A program made the translations under genes and the position numbers. Shown here one piece after another: positions 41,291 to 52,658 of a DNA stretch of 64,000 bases (the first letter of the stretch is position 1; each line of letters begins with the position of its first letter). The notes under the pieces were generated by a model. The model had not been told where the DNA came from, did no database searches, and worked only from the letters and a program-made list of their open reading frames with translations. The DNA lies in the NCBI GenBank assembly GCA_009602725.1, contig WELB01000099.1, forward strand, positions 356,223 to 420,222. The letters run 5' to 3'. This DNA is from Spirogloea muscicola (taxonomy: Eukaryota > Streptophyta > Zygnematophyceae > Spirogloeales > Spirogloeaceae).

Positions 41291-43618
41291 TGTTTTTAGA
41301 GCAGGCTCTTTGGCCTATCTGGCTCCACCCTCCACCCTCAATCCCAAAGGCCAGTATAGCCTGAGATCGCTGTTACTGCTCTCTACCTCCACCCGCAATC
41401 CCCAAAGCCAGCGTAGCTTGGGATTGCTATTCCCTCACCCTTTCACCTTTACCCGCCGCTAGCCTGGCCGGTACCCGCCTTCTCCGCCCGTCAGGGTGGG
41501 TCAACCCCATCGGAGCGGGCCTTAGGGCTTTTCGGCTTCTCTTCGGGCTGTTTTGAGCGGTTCGAGCGGTAGGATGGGGACTGCCCGCTGATGCCAAATC
41601 AACAGCGCACCGGTAGATACACGCTTCATTTGAGTCTTTGAGACGGTAGATGGGGTTGGTTCGCCGATACCATATCGACGGCTCAACGGCAGGTCGGCGC
41701 CGTTGTTGAGCGATTGGGATGGTAGGATGAAGACCGTTTGCCGATGTCGATTGACGACGCTGCGGCATCTGCGCACTTGCCTGACTGGGGCTGAGCTGGA
41801 GGTGCCGTGTTTGCGAATCCCGGTTCACATTAAACTGGTAGGTGACGTGCCTGATATGTCCACGTGTGCAGCCACCTCACATGCCTTGTCAAATCGACAT
41901 CAATAAGCCACCGACGGAATCTCATGACAGAGCCCTTGAAGTGCAGTACCTGCAGTTGTTGAGGCTGCATACAGGGCCCGTTTGTTTTAGGTGCTGTACA
42001 AGGCATGTCCAAACTGCTGTTGCCAACGTGGATACAGATTTTGATTGTGGTGATGAAGTGGAAGCAAGAACAGTAGGCATCAATCTGGACTTGGATCAAG
42101 CAGCATGGTGTGCTGGCACATGCTCTCTATCTGCCAACGGCCGTCCGGAGCTGTTGCAAAAGTGGGAGTTGTAAGCTATCTGAGCTTTGTGAGATGTGTG
42201 AGCTGATTGATCTATTTGAGCTGAAGAGGAAAGGCCAAGCAACAGGTTTTCTGGCAGATCTTCTGAACTGGAGCAGAGCATACTTCCGTAGAGCAAGAAG
42301 AAAGTGTTGGCGAACATAAGCATTTCAGCAAGGCTGAATTACAACTGCAGATAGGGCGAAGAGTCAAGGCGCTTCGACTTAGCAGTGTTGGCCTGGATCT
42401 GAGGAGTATGAGGTTATGGCTGATACGGAGGGGATGAAAATGGTCCTGGACGAGGGCGGCTTCACGGATGCCAGATGGCAGTGGTTGATCTCCAACCGCC
42501 TTCCTAGGATTTACTTTGTGGGACATGGTGCTTATGCTCATATTCACAACCAAGACAACGGTTGTGTTAAGGTTGCAGCTAGCAGTATCTATGGATCTCT
42601 GTGACGTGCCCCATCATCTGAGTTGTGGAACTTGGCATGTGGATCGCAAGTCAGGAGTCTCAGTGAAACTATTCAACAAAGCCATAATTGTAGCTCTGCA
42701 ATTGATGGTATCTGAGTAGATCTGATCTAGCTGCAGCTAGCAGCTTCTGAGGTATCTAGTATCTGGTATCCGATATCGGGTATCTGGCACCATGTGGAGA
42801 TGCACATCAGGCAGGCAATTATGGGAGATCTAGCTGCAGCTAGCGGCACCTGATGTATCTGAGGTATCTAAAATCGGCGGCATGTGGAGATTTGAGAACT
42901 CGGCTGTGTGCAGTGAGCAATTTGTGTAGAAGACAGTGGGAGATTTCATTATGCTGGGGCTGCACTTGCAGACACATGAACAGGTGCAGGAGCAGGATCA
43001 GGTGCAGGCACAACATTCAAAATATATTCAAAAGCACGGACACGCACGTACAGGTGCAAATGTGGAGTTGGACATCTAAGTGGTGCATGGCTTCATGCAC
43101 ATTTGCAGCAAAGCATGCTGTGGCACAGGAGGAGGTGCGCAGGGCATTTGCGATTGCAGGCGACACCAGTCAAGCAGGCACCGTGCGAGTGTGGCATTGA
43201 CGAGATCTGGCAGCCCTCTCTAGCTGAAGCATCTGTGTGACCGATAGACATCAGCCGATATTGGTGGACCTGCACCTTCTTTGAGTGAAGGCTAGTGTAG
43301 TGGCAAATCTGATTTGGACTTTGTAAGTGAGCAACCAAGGAGTCTGAGATAAGATTTCTGGTAGGAGCTTTGCAGCGGAGCAGCAGCTGTGTAGCGAACT
43401 TGATTAGCAAAGCATAAGAGCTGAGTGGCAGAGCAGCAGAGGAGCAGTGTATATCTCGGAGGTAATTCTTGTGCAGTGGAAGCAGAGCCTTGGATACTGC
43501 AGTCTGCAGCCCATTGGGTGACTGAGGGCCGGAGCAAGATGATGTGCAAGTGAAGCAGGAACTCAAGGATGGGTAAAACAGGCAACAGATGGCACAGGTG
43601 CCTCTGTGAGAAGCGACG
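41291..43618. other. Intergenic stretch without a recognised gene
   Basis: 2.3 kb with only short frames. It holds a degenerate repeat of about 76 bp (41570-41770, GGTAGGATG-type starts) and a direct repeat, GATCTAGCTGCAGCTAGC...CATGTGGAGAT, at 42724-42803 and 42831-42892. Lower GC than the LTR regions. Some host sequence may be present, but I cannot name it. Confidence 0.5.
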
Positions 43619-44352
43619 TGTAGTGACCGGACCCCTGTACACAGGCTATTAGGCGGTCAAGTCCTGATTGGTTCGGACGTAGGAATTTAGGAGCAAACCC
43701 CCACACCGTGTAGCACCTTGCGCCTCGGCGCGTAGCGGAAGTCTTGCCCGGTGGCGCCGCCGTCAGGCGGCGTCTCCACCTCTTGGGCACCAGCCCGCAG
43801 GTAGCCCACCAAAGGCCGGCCACGGACGCCTCGCAGCTAGTCGGCAGCGTTCTGCCGCCGACGAGATGCGGCAGCAGGCTTAGCAGCAGGGCTGCGCGCC
43901 TCTCAGCGCTTCACAGATACAAAGTGCCTGTCCGTGTATCTGCCCCCAGAGTCCTAGTGCTCCCGGTGCCGGCCCCCGTCCAGAGGCGCATGGGGAACGC
44001 CCCAAGGCCGACCCTGAAGGGCGGGCCGAACGAGGCCCGCCCCGAGCGGCCGACCTGTCGAGGGGAAGGCTTGCCCCGCAGGGACGCTTGCTTTGCACCG
44101 CCGCGCCGGTCGCGCGCCCTTGCAGCAGCCTCTGGCTTGCGCAGCGGGGTTGCTCTTCCTCCCCTCAGCTCATCTGACTTCCTATTTCTGACTCGGGGTT
44201 ACCAAGTGCGCCCTGTCTGCCTAGCCTGTGGCTCCGTCAAGAACACCTGTATGCATCTAGCTGGCTTTCATAGCCGCTCTTTCAATATCAGCAACCGCAT
44301 GGAAAAAGCAGGGCGGGCTGAACGAGGCCCACCCCGAGGGGTCGACCTGTCG
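43619..44352 (-). repeat. LTR-D fragment interrupted by a LINE
   Basis: TGTAGTGACCGGACCCCTGT onward matches 19353-19800. It is interrupted at 44061-44311 by a LINE piece, then GGCGGGCTGAACGAGGCCC resumes. The right end is lost. Confidence 0.75.
44061..44311 (+). mobile_element. LINE 3' fragment flanked by 41-bp repeats
   Basis: The last codons (GVALPPLSSSDFLFLTRGY-like, ending near 44205) and the full tail to TCAATATCAGCAACCGCATGGAAAAAGC. The sequences 44020-44060 and 44312-44352 on either side are about 90% identical 41-mers. Confidence 0.75.
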
Positions 44353-45410
44353 GAAAAAGTGGGTCTCCCAATGGGGGCAAGGGCTGTGAGAAGCCAGCCC
44401 GAAATAATTGACAAGGTTCGAAGGGGCCAAAAAAGAAATAACCACTAGCGCTACCTCTCTCTCTATCTCAGAAGAGGCGGAGGAACCATATCTCAGATCT
44501 GGGGGAAGGCCTCTCGAAAGTACCCACGCCGGGAGATGGAGTGTGTGTTAAGAGATGGAGGGCCTCTGTGGCCAATCTGCTTGCCTAAAGTTTAAAGGCA
44601 AGCACATTGACAAATGTAGGTCACCTGCTGCTACGGTGACCCGCTCAGTAACCACGAGTCAGCACAAAGAGGTCGCTAACTGATGCCCGAATACTGCACG
44701 GCAATCGACAAGCTCTTGAGCTACCAGCTAAGGCTCTACCGGCTTTCTGATGCAACGCATGAGCCTGAGCTCGCTGCAGACAAGCTGACACACGACGTCG
44801 CAAGACTGACAAGTAGGCTGCCGGCATGCCCATCTGAGCTGGGAGCATATCCTCACGTCGAGCATATCCCAAACATGCAATTTTCTCCAGTAGGGTATGG
44901 AAGCGAGGACCCGTGCAGCCGAAAGTGTCACTTGCCACCGGTAGGAGGTGATCGCTGCGGGGGTAGTCAGAGTAGTGTCGGAGCTTTCTCTGCTCAGCAC
45001 CTCCCACTGCGTGGCCAGCAATGTGCGTCGACGCGGAACTCTTGTATGCCTCCATCACCACCACATCAACCAAGGCTCGTGGGCCTCCGCCAGGTTGTAC
45101 ACCCACAATGTCCAGGGTGCGACGGTGATGGCATCCCTGGGAATCCGTGGTGATGGGCATCATATTGCTCATTTCCACAAAGGCGTGGTAGTCGGCATCG
45201 CGCATCAGGTCAGCCAGGGCGTCCCGTAGGACATTATGGACGCCCACCGCCTCAGGGCCTGTGGGATACCGCAGTATGTGGGTGGCAAGGTCTCCGCCCT
45301 CCGCACGGAAGTCGCACTCACACTGAGTTACTCCAATCAGGCAGGTCGGGGGCAGGCCTAGGAACAGCGGGAGAGGCGTCCGATATGCCTCGGGGCTGAT
45401 TTTGAATGCG
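44353..45410 (-). mobile_element. 5'-truncated LINE, CCHC and endonuclease-like region
   Basis: The tail at 44360-44640 holds the GAAGCCAGCCCG stem remnant and GACAAGGTTCGAAGG. The frame ending at 44645 reads, from its start near 45400: PPTCLIGVTQCECDF (finger), LRDALADLMRDADYH, RTLDIVGVQPGGGPRALVDVVVM (an RxD-x14-D pattern like a restriction-type nuclease), then RRRVSACLQRAQAHALHQKAGRA and SDLFVLTRGY. Uninterrupted over about 250 residues, the best-kept C-terminus. The upstream 150 residues of the same open frame are only the complement of the next element. Confidence 0.75.
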
Positions 45411-46632
45411 TTGTTGATGGGTGCAATGTGCGTCCTGGAGCGGGTGGCAGCTGAGGTGGAGATCGGTGTCCGCGACGGGCTCCTGGCAGTCCACCCCCGC
45501 ATGTCGGAACAGGCTGTTCCTTTCATCCACCTCGCCCACACCCCAGACCAGCGTGCCCAGGCACGCTTCTCGGCGTTGGTTGAACAAGCGGCCTCCGACC
45601 AGGTGGTGGAGCTTCTCCCCCCGGCTGACCTGCGAGGGCGCGCCCGACTGCTCTCAGCCTCCTCCCCTGGGGCGGCGGCGTGGCTATCGGCGCTTCCACT
45701 CCACGCGGCGCTCACAATGCCTGACGAGGTCTTCCGGACGGCGGTCGACCGGCTCTTGGGCCTCCTTCCCCCCTGCCTCGTGGGCGTCCCTCCATGCGAG
45801 TGCGGTGCCCGACACGATGATCCTGCGGAGCTGGCCGCCCACATGCTCCGTTGCGCCCACGGGGGGGAGCGGACCGCTTCCCATGACCTCCTGCGCGACG
45901 GTATGCTGGGGGTGTTTCGGAGGCGGGCTTCAAGGTTGCGGTAGAGAACTCCTCAATCATGCCCATTCAGCTGGGCGCGGACGGCCAGCCCCATACGCGA
46001 CGCGCTGACCTGGTCGCCATCCCTCCCGGCGGCGGTCCCCGCATCATCGCTGATGTGGTGACAAACAGACTGCATCGACTCCGCCAACCCCACCAGATCG
46101 GCGTCGTTTGCAGGGCACGCGGTCGGCCAGGCGGCCCGCGGCAAGGAGCGAAAATACGCTGATCACCCGGTGGGGGATGAATTCGCGGCCCTGGCGATGG
46201 ATGTACACGGGGCTTTCGACAGCCGCTGGCTGGATCTCATTCAGCGGCTTGCTCGCCAGGCCATTGACCGGCGGCCGGGTCTGCCAGGGGCGATGCCCGG
46301 CTTCAACGCCGCCGGGTCGCTCGCACAAGTCTTCCGCATGCGCCTGGCCGTATCGCTTCAACGCTCCCTTGCCCACGCCGTCCATACGCGCGCAGGCCGT
46401 GCTATGGCCGCCGCCTCTGGGTCTCAGCGGAGCGCCTCTTTCCCTGCAGCGAGCTACTCAGACCTGATGTTGCTCACTCGATGAGCTTTCCTCTGCATCG
46501 TTTCTGTGTTCTGCAGTATGTTGTAGTGTAGTCCTTTCTCCGGCTCCTCTTGCTTTGGCTTTGGACATTGTCCATTCTTTTTTGGGCTGGCTTGGCCAGC
46601 CCCTCTTTTCTATGGGCGCGCTTTTCTTGGAT
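45411..46632 (+). mobile_element. 5'-truncated LINE, CCHC and endonuclease-like region
   Basis: Plus-strand frames: VPFIHLAHTPDQRAQARFSA, then LSALPLHAALTMPDEVFRTA, CECGARHDDPAELAAHMLRC (the finger; 45795-45860), ASHDLLRDGMLG; then, after a frameshift, RRADLVAIPPGGGPRIIADVV (45997-46065); after another, AMDVHGAFDSRWLDLIQRLA and RMRLAVSLQRSLAHAVHTRAG (46200-46400), stop at 46482. The tail includes GGACATTGTCCATTC and a GGGCTGGC/GCCAGCCC stem-loop (about 46585-46604). It starts head to head with the previous element. Confidence 0.8.
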
Positions 46633-46740
46633 TGCTCCTGATATCTGGCATCCTCCTCAATGTCTTGCGACGCTCATCCTCAACTGCAGCAACGAGTCTG
46701 GCCTGTGCCCCTTTGTCTGATACTTGGGCAAGCGCTGAGA

Positions 46741-47045
46741 AGAAGTGGGTCTCCCACTTGGGGCAAGGGCTGTGAAAAGCCAGCCCAAAAAGAATAGACG
46801 ACTGTTCGAAGGGGCCACAATGACGGAGGGGCCTGAAAATGCTATGTCAGAACGGGTGGAGGATGGACCACTGGCTACGAGTGAGGAGCGTCAAATCCGA
46901 CAGACCAGCTGCCGGAAAACTATCCCCCTGACGAAATCCAGAGGCTGCAGCGAGAGCACGGCCAGCACGCAGATGCAAGGCGTGGGCCATGGACCGCTGG
47001 AGGGAGATAGACAACCGCATGCGATCATGCTGAGAAGGGAGTGAA
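46741..47045 (-). mobile_element. Short LINE 3' copy
   Basis: Tail with GTGAAAAGCCAGCCC (about 46770) and the C-terminal frame RMRLSISLQRSMAHALHLRA followed by SDLTLLTRS. It is cut at about 47045 where the next, opposite copy starts. Confidence 0.75.
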
Positions 47046-47690
47046 GAGGGGTTGCACGCCGGGGGTGGGGCCGATCTGTCGGACGGAAGCCCTCGGACGA
47101 GGCGTGTCGATCTGGTTGGCGTCCCCCTGGGAGGTGGCAAGCGGCTCCTCATGGACGTCGTCCTCACCGACAGCTTCCGGAGGAAGGGCCCCGTAACTTC
47201 TGAGACCGGCTATGCCGTGAAGGTGGCCGAACAGAAGAAGTTGCACTAGTACAAGGACCACCCGGCGGGTGATACTTTTACCCCCTGGCCACGGACATGC
47301 ACGGGTGTTATGGAGGTCGGTGGTCCTCGTTACTTTCGCTGCTGGCATCTCAAGCTGACCAGCGGCGCCGGGAACAGGGTGCAGCACTTCCTGAAGGCTC
47401 GGTGCCTTTGGGTCTTGTGTCCTGCTACCGCATGCGTATGTCTATGTCCCTAAAGCGCTCCCAAGCGCTTGCTTTGCACCGCCGCACCGGTCACGCCCTT
47501 GCAGCAGCCTCTGGCTTGCGCAGCGGGGTTGCTCTTCCTCCCCTTAGCTCATCTGATTTCCTACTGCTGACCCGGGGGTACTAAGAGCGCCCTGCCTAGC
47601 CTGTGGCTCCGTCAAGAACACCAGTATGCATCTGGCTGGCTTTCCCAGCAGCTCTTTCAATATCAGCAGCCGTTTTGTTGTGGTTTCCTT
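47046..47690 (+). mobile_element. 5'-truncated LINE
   Basis: RRVDLVGVPLGGGKRLLMDV and VLTDSFRRKGPV..ETGYAVKVAEQ (47095-47245), an in-frame TAG, a one-base shift, then DMHGCYGGRWSSLLSLLASQ and SLKRSQALALHRRTGHALAA ending SDFLLLTRGY at 47583. The tail GCATCTGGCTGGCTTTCCCAGC is again a hairpin, followed by TCAATATCAGCAGCCG. Confidence 0.8.
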
Positions 47691-47699
47691 ACTCTCCTT

Positions 47700-47830
47700 C
47701 AAAACATAGCCAATCTAGGCCGCCGGAGCCATACCACTACCACGGAAGCCATTAGCCTGGGCTAATGCACGACCAGCACGTTGGTGTATCGCGAGTGCCT
47801 GGGAGCGCTGTAGACTGTCTAAACACTTTC
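47700..47830 (-). mobile_element. LINE C-terminal scrap
   Basis: The minus strand reads SLQRSQALAIHQRAGRALAQ, the conserved end of the LINE protein; both sides are unrelated. Confidence 0.6.
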
Positions 47831-49017
47831 CTCTGACCCCTAAGGTAAAGTAATAGCTGCTCTTGCATACAGACGTGTGCAAATCACCTCGTCGAGTGCG
47901 CTCCACCATCCAATCGCAGCACCTTCAGCCGCACGGTCTACTTTGGCTCTCCTGCTCATCATCGCATCTGCTGCTCACCCAGATGCGCTTAAGCTACTCT
48001 CCAGCAAGAAGCACCAGCATCTTCATCAGTAGGGCAGTACATCCAAGGAAATGTACCTCCATGGTAAATGCCGCCACACATCCAAGTGGACCTAGTCGAG
48101 ACCACCGGCTCTGACCGGTCCTGCACTACAGTGGGTCCTGCATTCCTCCTGTGTAGAGTGCAAGTGCATAATTGCTCGTCTTCTTCGTCCCTTGCAGCTT
48201 GCACCCGCTCCTTCCGAGGAGTTTTTGTCTGCGCCCCTTTGGCAAGAGCTGCGGCTGGTGCCTGAGAGGTGGAGTCGCCATCGAGTGGTAAATAAGGCTG
48301 CGCTTGGTGGTGCGAGTGCTTCGTCGTGTAGGTGGTCAATGTCTTGAAACATCCTAGATTCGATAATAAGGACGCCCTTATCCCCTGCTTTGTGTCGGAG
48401 GCAATTTATGTAGATCAGGTCACATTGGACAATTTATTCTGAGGCACTTTCGAGGCCGCCATGAAGGACACAAGTGTCTGAGCTCCTAACACCAGGACAT
48501 GGATCTCAAGTCCTTGACCAAAGTGGAGAACCCTTAGGTAAGGCGATTGAAAAACGGCAATGCCTACTGTCTTTCAAAAGATGGACCCTTTGATAAGGTC
48601 CGATGGAACGTTCCGTCGTGCCACAATCGTGGTGATATTGGTGAACTTACAAAATGCTGTATTGCACTGCAGCAGACACCTGGTGATTTGTGCCTCATGT
48701 GCTGCATCAGACAGCTGCTAATTTGTGCCAACGTTGGCACCGAGAAGTAAGGGGGATCCCCGGGACGTGCGATGTCCTGGGAAGGAGAGAAGGGAAGTGC
48801 ATGTAACACTACTAATCTGGAATAGGGTCTTTTTCGTCCTGGCGGTGGCTCAATTTGGCGGCGGTCTGAAAATGATGGCGCCAATGATCACCGCGGGGCG
48901 CCAGCCAGCAGGCCAGGGCGGGCGGGGCCCGAGCTGGCTCGCCACCGCATCCACTGCACCGCGTGCGCGGCACGAGGCTGGTGGCCTCAAACAAATTAGC
49001 TCCTTCGATACAAGGCT
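47831..49017. other. No gene recognised
   Basis: 1.2 kb with short frames only and a LINE-like GC patch near 48880-48970. I see no domain, and no repeat shared with the rest of the window. Confidence 0.5.
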
Positions 49018-49560
49018 GGGGCTGTAGATGGCCAGCCCAGAAAGAGTGGACAAGGTCCAAAGGGCCAAAGGGCGCCTAAAGTACACGGCTATGCGAGAGA
49101 CTACAGCGGATGGGAGCTTAGTAACCCCGAGTTAGCAGCAGCAAGTCGGAGTATATTGCAGCTGGAGAGGAGGCACCCCCGCGAACCCCCGCGAGACCCA
49201 GAAGCAGCAGCCGTAGCGCAGCCTGCTCGCAAGTGCACTGCGTGAGCCAGGGAGCGTTGGAAGGAGAGAGCCAGCCGCATTCGGAACACCTGGGCAAGTG
49301 ACCCGGCAGCATTGAAGCCGGGCAGCTCCTCTTGCTGGGGAAAGACGCTTCCAGGAGAGGGCGGTGGCTGCGAGAGGCCAGCCCAGAGGATAAAACAAAC
49401 AAAGTTCTAAGGGGCCAGGTAAAACGCCGAAAAACCATTGCTGACTCTGCCGACGATCGATGGCCTGCCGGGCTAGCCGCTGCAGAATGTCCAGCCACGA
49501 CAGCCGAAAGCCCGTGCACGTCTATCGCCAGCAGCACGATCACAGCTAGGAGACTTTTAG
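49018..49560 (-). mobile_element. LINE 3' copy containing a second LINE tail
   Basis: Tail at 49020-49110 (GGCCAGCCCAG, GGACAAGGTCCAAAGGGCC), frame 49118-49543 ending SDLLLLTRGY. Inside the frame, about 49335-49420 (GACGCTTCCAGGAGAGGGCG, GGCCAGCCCAG) is another LINE tail. It separates the AIDVHG block from the later RMRLALSFQRSLAHAVH block, which is read in a different frame. Confidence 0.7.
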
Positions 49561-50550
49561 GCTAAGAATCCCCGCTAAATGACGTGTCCGTCACAATGGG
49601 CATCACTGACGTAATTTCTGCGGCGACCGTGAAGCCCGCCTCCTGCCAAGAAAATTTATTTCCCAGCATAGGGAGACAAAATCTTTCTCCCAGTATAGGG
49701 CGATTGCTGGAAATAGCGTGGTGGAATTAGCCCCACAGGCGGCAAGGGCTTTGAACAGCTGGCCCGAAAAGCTCCAAGAAGGTGCCGTTGCGAAGGAGGT
49801 CGTGGGCTGCTGTCCGCTCCTCCGCCGTGTGCACGCCGGAGGACTTGCACAGCCAGCTCAGCAGCCTCGGCCAACCGCTCGCCCCATGCTGGAGGGATGT
49901 GGATTGGACTGCTCGCACCGCCTGCGAGAAAAGAGAGAGGCGCGCGGTGCGAATTAAACGAAAGGGTGGCCAATTCAAGCTAGATACACTATTCGGGCAG
50001 GCAAAGAAGTGGTGCAAAACTTGGGGCTACATGAAGTGAAGCCCAGGGGAGAAGGAGGGATGCGCGCGCCCATAGAGAAGAGGGGCTGGCAAAGCCAGCC
50101 CAAAAAAGAATGGACAATGTCCAAAGCCAAAGAAAGAGAAGGGGGCATGGGGAAGGAGGGTCAAGGCAGACGAGATAGGCTGCTGGCGGAAGAGAGAGAG
50201 GTAGCGCCCGGGCGTGGCTGGCCGCGTCCGGCGGCGCGTGGGCGTCACGCATGGAGACGTGAGCATGGCGCCAAGCAGATGCCGGCAAAGGCTCCTCTAC
50301 GGTGCAAGCGCGCTCCCGGGGTTACGCGACATCGAGGACGATGGCGCACAAATGAGCAGCGCAAAAGACGGGGCTCACCTCCAAGGCTGGCTGGCTGGCT
50401 GGCAGTCTGCGACCTCGGGGGAGAAAGACGCTTCCAGGAGAGGGCGGTGGCTGGGAGAGGCCAGCCCAGAAAAAGGATGAACATATTTCGAAGGGGCACA
50501 CATTGAATCAAGCAGCTACGAAACACTCGGTAGCTCTTGCTAAGCAGCCG
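49561..50550. repeat. Cluster of LINE-tail fragments
   Basis: Several partial tails: a GGCTTTGAACAGCTGGCCCG variant (49745), the CCCATAGAGAAGAGG stem-loop (50070-50105) with GGACAATGTCCAAAGCC, and GACGCTTCCAGGAGAGGGCG plus GGCCAGCCCAG (50425-50475). They are separated by short unrelated stretches. Confidence 0.65.
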
Positions 50551-51411
50551 CAGGTCGGGAAATCTGGTTTCCCGGGGTAAAGGCCCGCGCGGTGCTGACG
50601 AGTAAGAAGGGTGGCCAAATTCAAGCCACTACAGTGGGGGTGAGATGGCTCGCTCCATGGTGAACCCCCTCTTCGCCGCCAGAGCATCTCGAGGACGCCG
50701 CGGCGGAGTTTCCCAGGCTCGCCCGTTGAGGATAGGGGCTGGAAAAAGCCAGTGCAAAAAAAGAAACAAAGGAAGAGAAGGGGCCAAGGGAAGCTCTAAG
50801 CACAAGAAGACAGGAACTAAGCAGCTGCGAAGCACTCAGTAAACCCTGCTGAGCAACCTCAAGTCCGAGGTCCGCGAGCATGGGGCCCCACCGGGCGGGC
50901 GAGGCGGCCGCGCCCGGGCGGGGTGCGCGCTGCCGTGCCGCCCAGGACGCCGAGCGGAAGTTGCCCCGGCTCCGAGGTCCCACCGGGCTTCTTCGGGTGG
51001 AGCCCATCGGGCGGGCGAGACGGCCGCGCCCGGGCGGGGAGCGCGGGCTGCCGCGCCGCCACCCAGCAGCGCCTGGCGAAGCGGAGCGGCGTCGGGGCCC
51101 GGGGCGACGCCTGGCAGCACGCTGGCGCAGCGGGCGGCCGCTCCCCCGCGGGAAGGGGTGAAGGCCGCCCAGGAAGCAGCACACGGCTCCGGAGCCTGGC
51201 AGTCGCAGCACCCTCTCCCCCCTCTAGCGTGTATCCAAATGACGGAAGGCCGAAGTGGCCCGATTGGAGTCAGAGGGGGGGAGTGCTCGTGGGCGGGAGG
51301 CGCCCGCGGATTACGGGGAAGGGCAAATCCGAACCCGGATCGGGCGGGCGACTCGGCGCGACGGCGGGAAGATGCCCCCCGCGGCGCAACATGCCCTACC
51401 CCGCAATCCAT
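50551..51411 (-). mobile_element. Diverged LINE C-terminus, GC-rich
   Basis: The long minus-strand frame ends SDLRLLSRVY (stop near 50836), a variant of the family end SDLLLLTRGY. The tail to 50720 has GGGGCTGGAAAAAGCCAG. The body is very GC-rich with an internal duplication of GGCGGCCGCGCCCGGGCGGGG (50904 and 51024). Only the C-terminal motif supports the call. Confidence 0.5.
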
Positions 51412-52209
51412 CCCATCCCGCCGCCGCCGCCGCCCGCCATGGGCCGCGCCGCTGCGCGGCCCCGGCGCTGGCAGGCCGCCGCCGCCGCGCCAGCCGCTAC
51501 GCCGCCTAGTCCCTCCAACATCCCTCCAAATCCCTCCAAATTTCCCCCCGCCGCCTCCTCGCCTGAGCAGTATGTTGGCTCACATTGGCCACCCTTTCCA
51601 ATTCATGCGGACCGCCTCTTCACGTATGGCTGGTTTCAGCGCCCAGCCTCGCACGCAAGGTCGGCACCGCGCCCGACTTCACCGTGCTCGTTCCCACCGA
51701 CTCCAGCAACAATGCCACCCAGTGCCCGCTGGTACAGCCCCTGCTCGACCTCGACTATTACTTTAGCCACCCTTGCATAGGGCTTCGATTCATGTAGCCC
51801 CACTTTCTGCACTAGCTTTTGCCTGAACAAAGCATTGGCTTGTACCGGCCACCCTTGCACTTCATGCGCACCGCGCGCCTTCTCTCTCCGGATGACGCCC
51901 ACGCTGACTACGTCGCCTGCCAGCTGCTGAGATTCCACATCATCACGGGCCGCGACTGGGTCAGCTCGAAAGCAGCCCCCCCACTCCCCCCCCCCTCGCT
52001 GATTTTTTTTCCCGTCTGCTTGCCGGCATTCATTCCCACTTGCTCGCAGCAAGTGGGAATGAAGCGAGCGAATTGGCTCCCTGGTTCCTTCACTGCACTT
52101 CCTGACGACATGAGCCATGCCAGACGCGCTTGGATGCCTTGGCATGCTGAGGAGACCCGAGGTCAATTCCATAGCCCGAGCGCAGCAGAGCGGGGCTTGT
52201 CAACAGGCA

Positions 52210-52450
52210 GATGCCCTGGGGAGTGGTTTCAAAGGCGAAGTCGGTGTCGAACAGTTGGGCCAGGCCCACCACACACGGCGAGATAGGAGTAAGAGCCACA
52301 GATGCCATAGTAATGAATACGAGTGATGGCCACAGATGCAGTAGTAATGGCATCTGTGGCTCTTACTTGTATCTCGCTGTGTGGTGGGCCTGGCCCGACA
52401 CCTTGACACCGACTTGCCTTCGCAACCTCACCCTAGGCCTTCACCATTGT
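52210..52450. repeat. Inverted repeat with 100-bp arms
   Basis: The left arm 52210-52309 and the right arm 52349-52450 are inverted complements: GTGTCG...GGGCCAGGCCCACCACA, CGAGATA, GTAAGAGCCACAGATGCCAT pair with their reverse on the right. The loop is about 40 bases. A foldback or MITE-like element is likely; no target duplication was identified. Confidence 0.8.
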
Positions 52451-52658
52451 GCTGCCTGGAATGATACTAAATATGTGCACGTCGTATACAGAGATAGCAC
52501 GCATCCTGGATTAGGGACACCTCCCAGCCTCAGTAGAATGTCACAATTGCAGGGCAAAAGAAGGTTCACGGGGCCCCTTACTTCTACCTCACGGCACTGC
52601 TGCTGAATTGGTCCTGCCATCCCTCCCTTGAAAGCCCTCCTGCCGCATGGAGTAGCAC

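Noticed and set aside
43093-43642. Overlapping minus-strand frames of 116-157 residues
   Set aside because: No domain, start context or repeat match; they overlap each other in different frames.
44645-45844. A single 399-residue minus-strand gene
   Set aside because: Only the part from about 45400 down to 44645 matches the LINE C-terminus. The upstream 150 residues are the complement of the plus-strand LINE frame.
51158-51780. Two overlapping GC-rich plus-strand frames of 200-285 residues
   Set aside because: Composition alone keeps them open (CCG tract, few AT stops); the opposite strand ends in a LINE-type motif and explains part of it.
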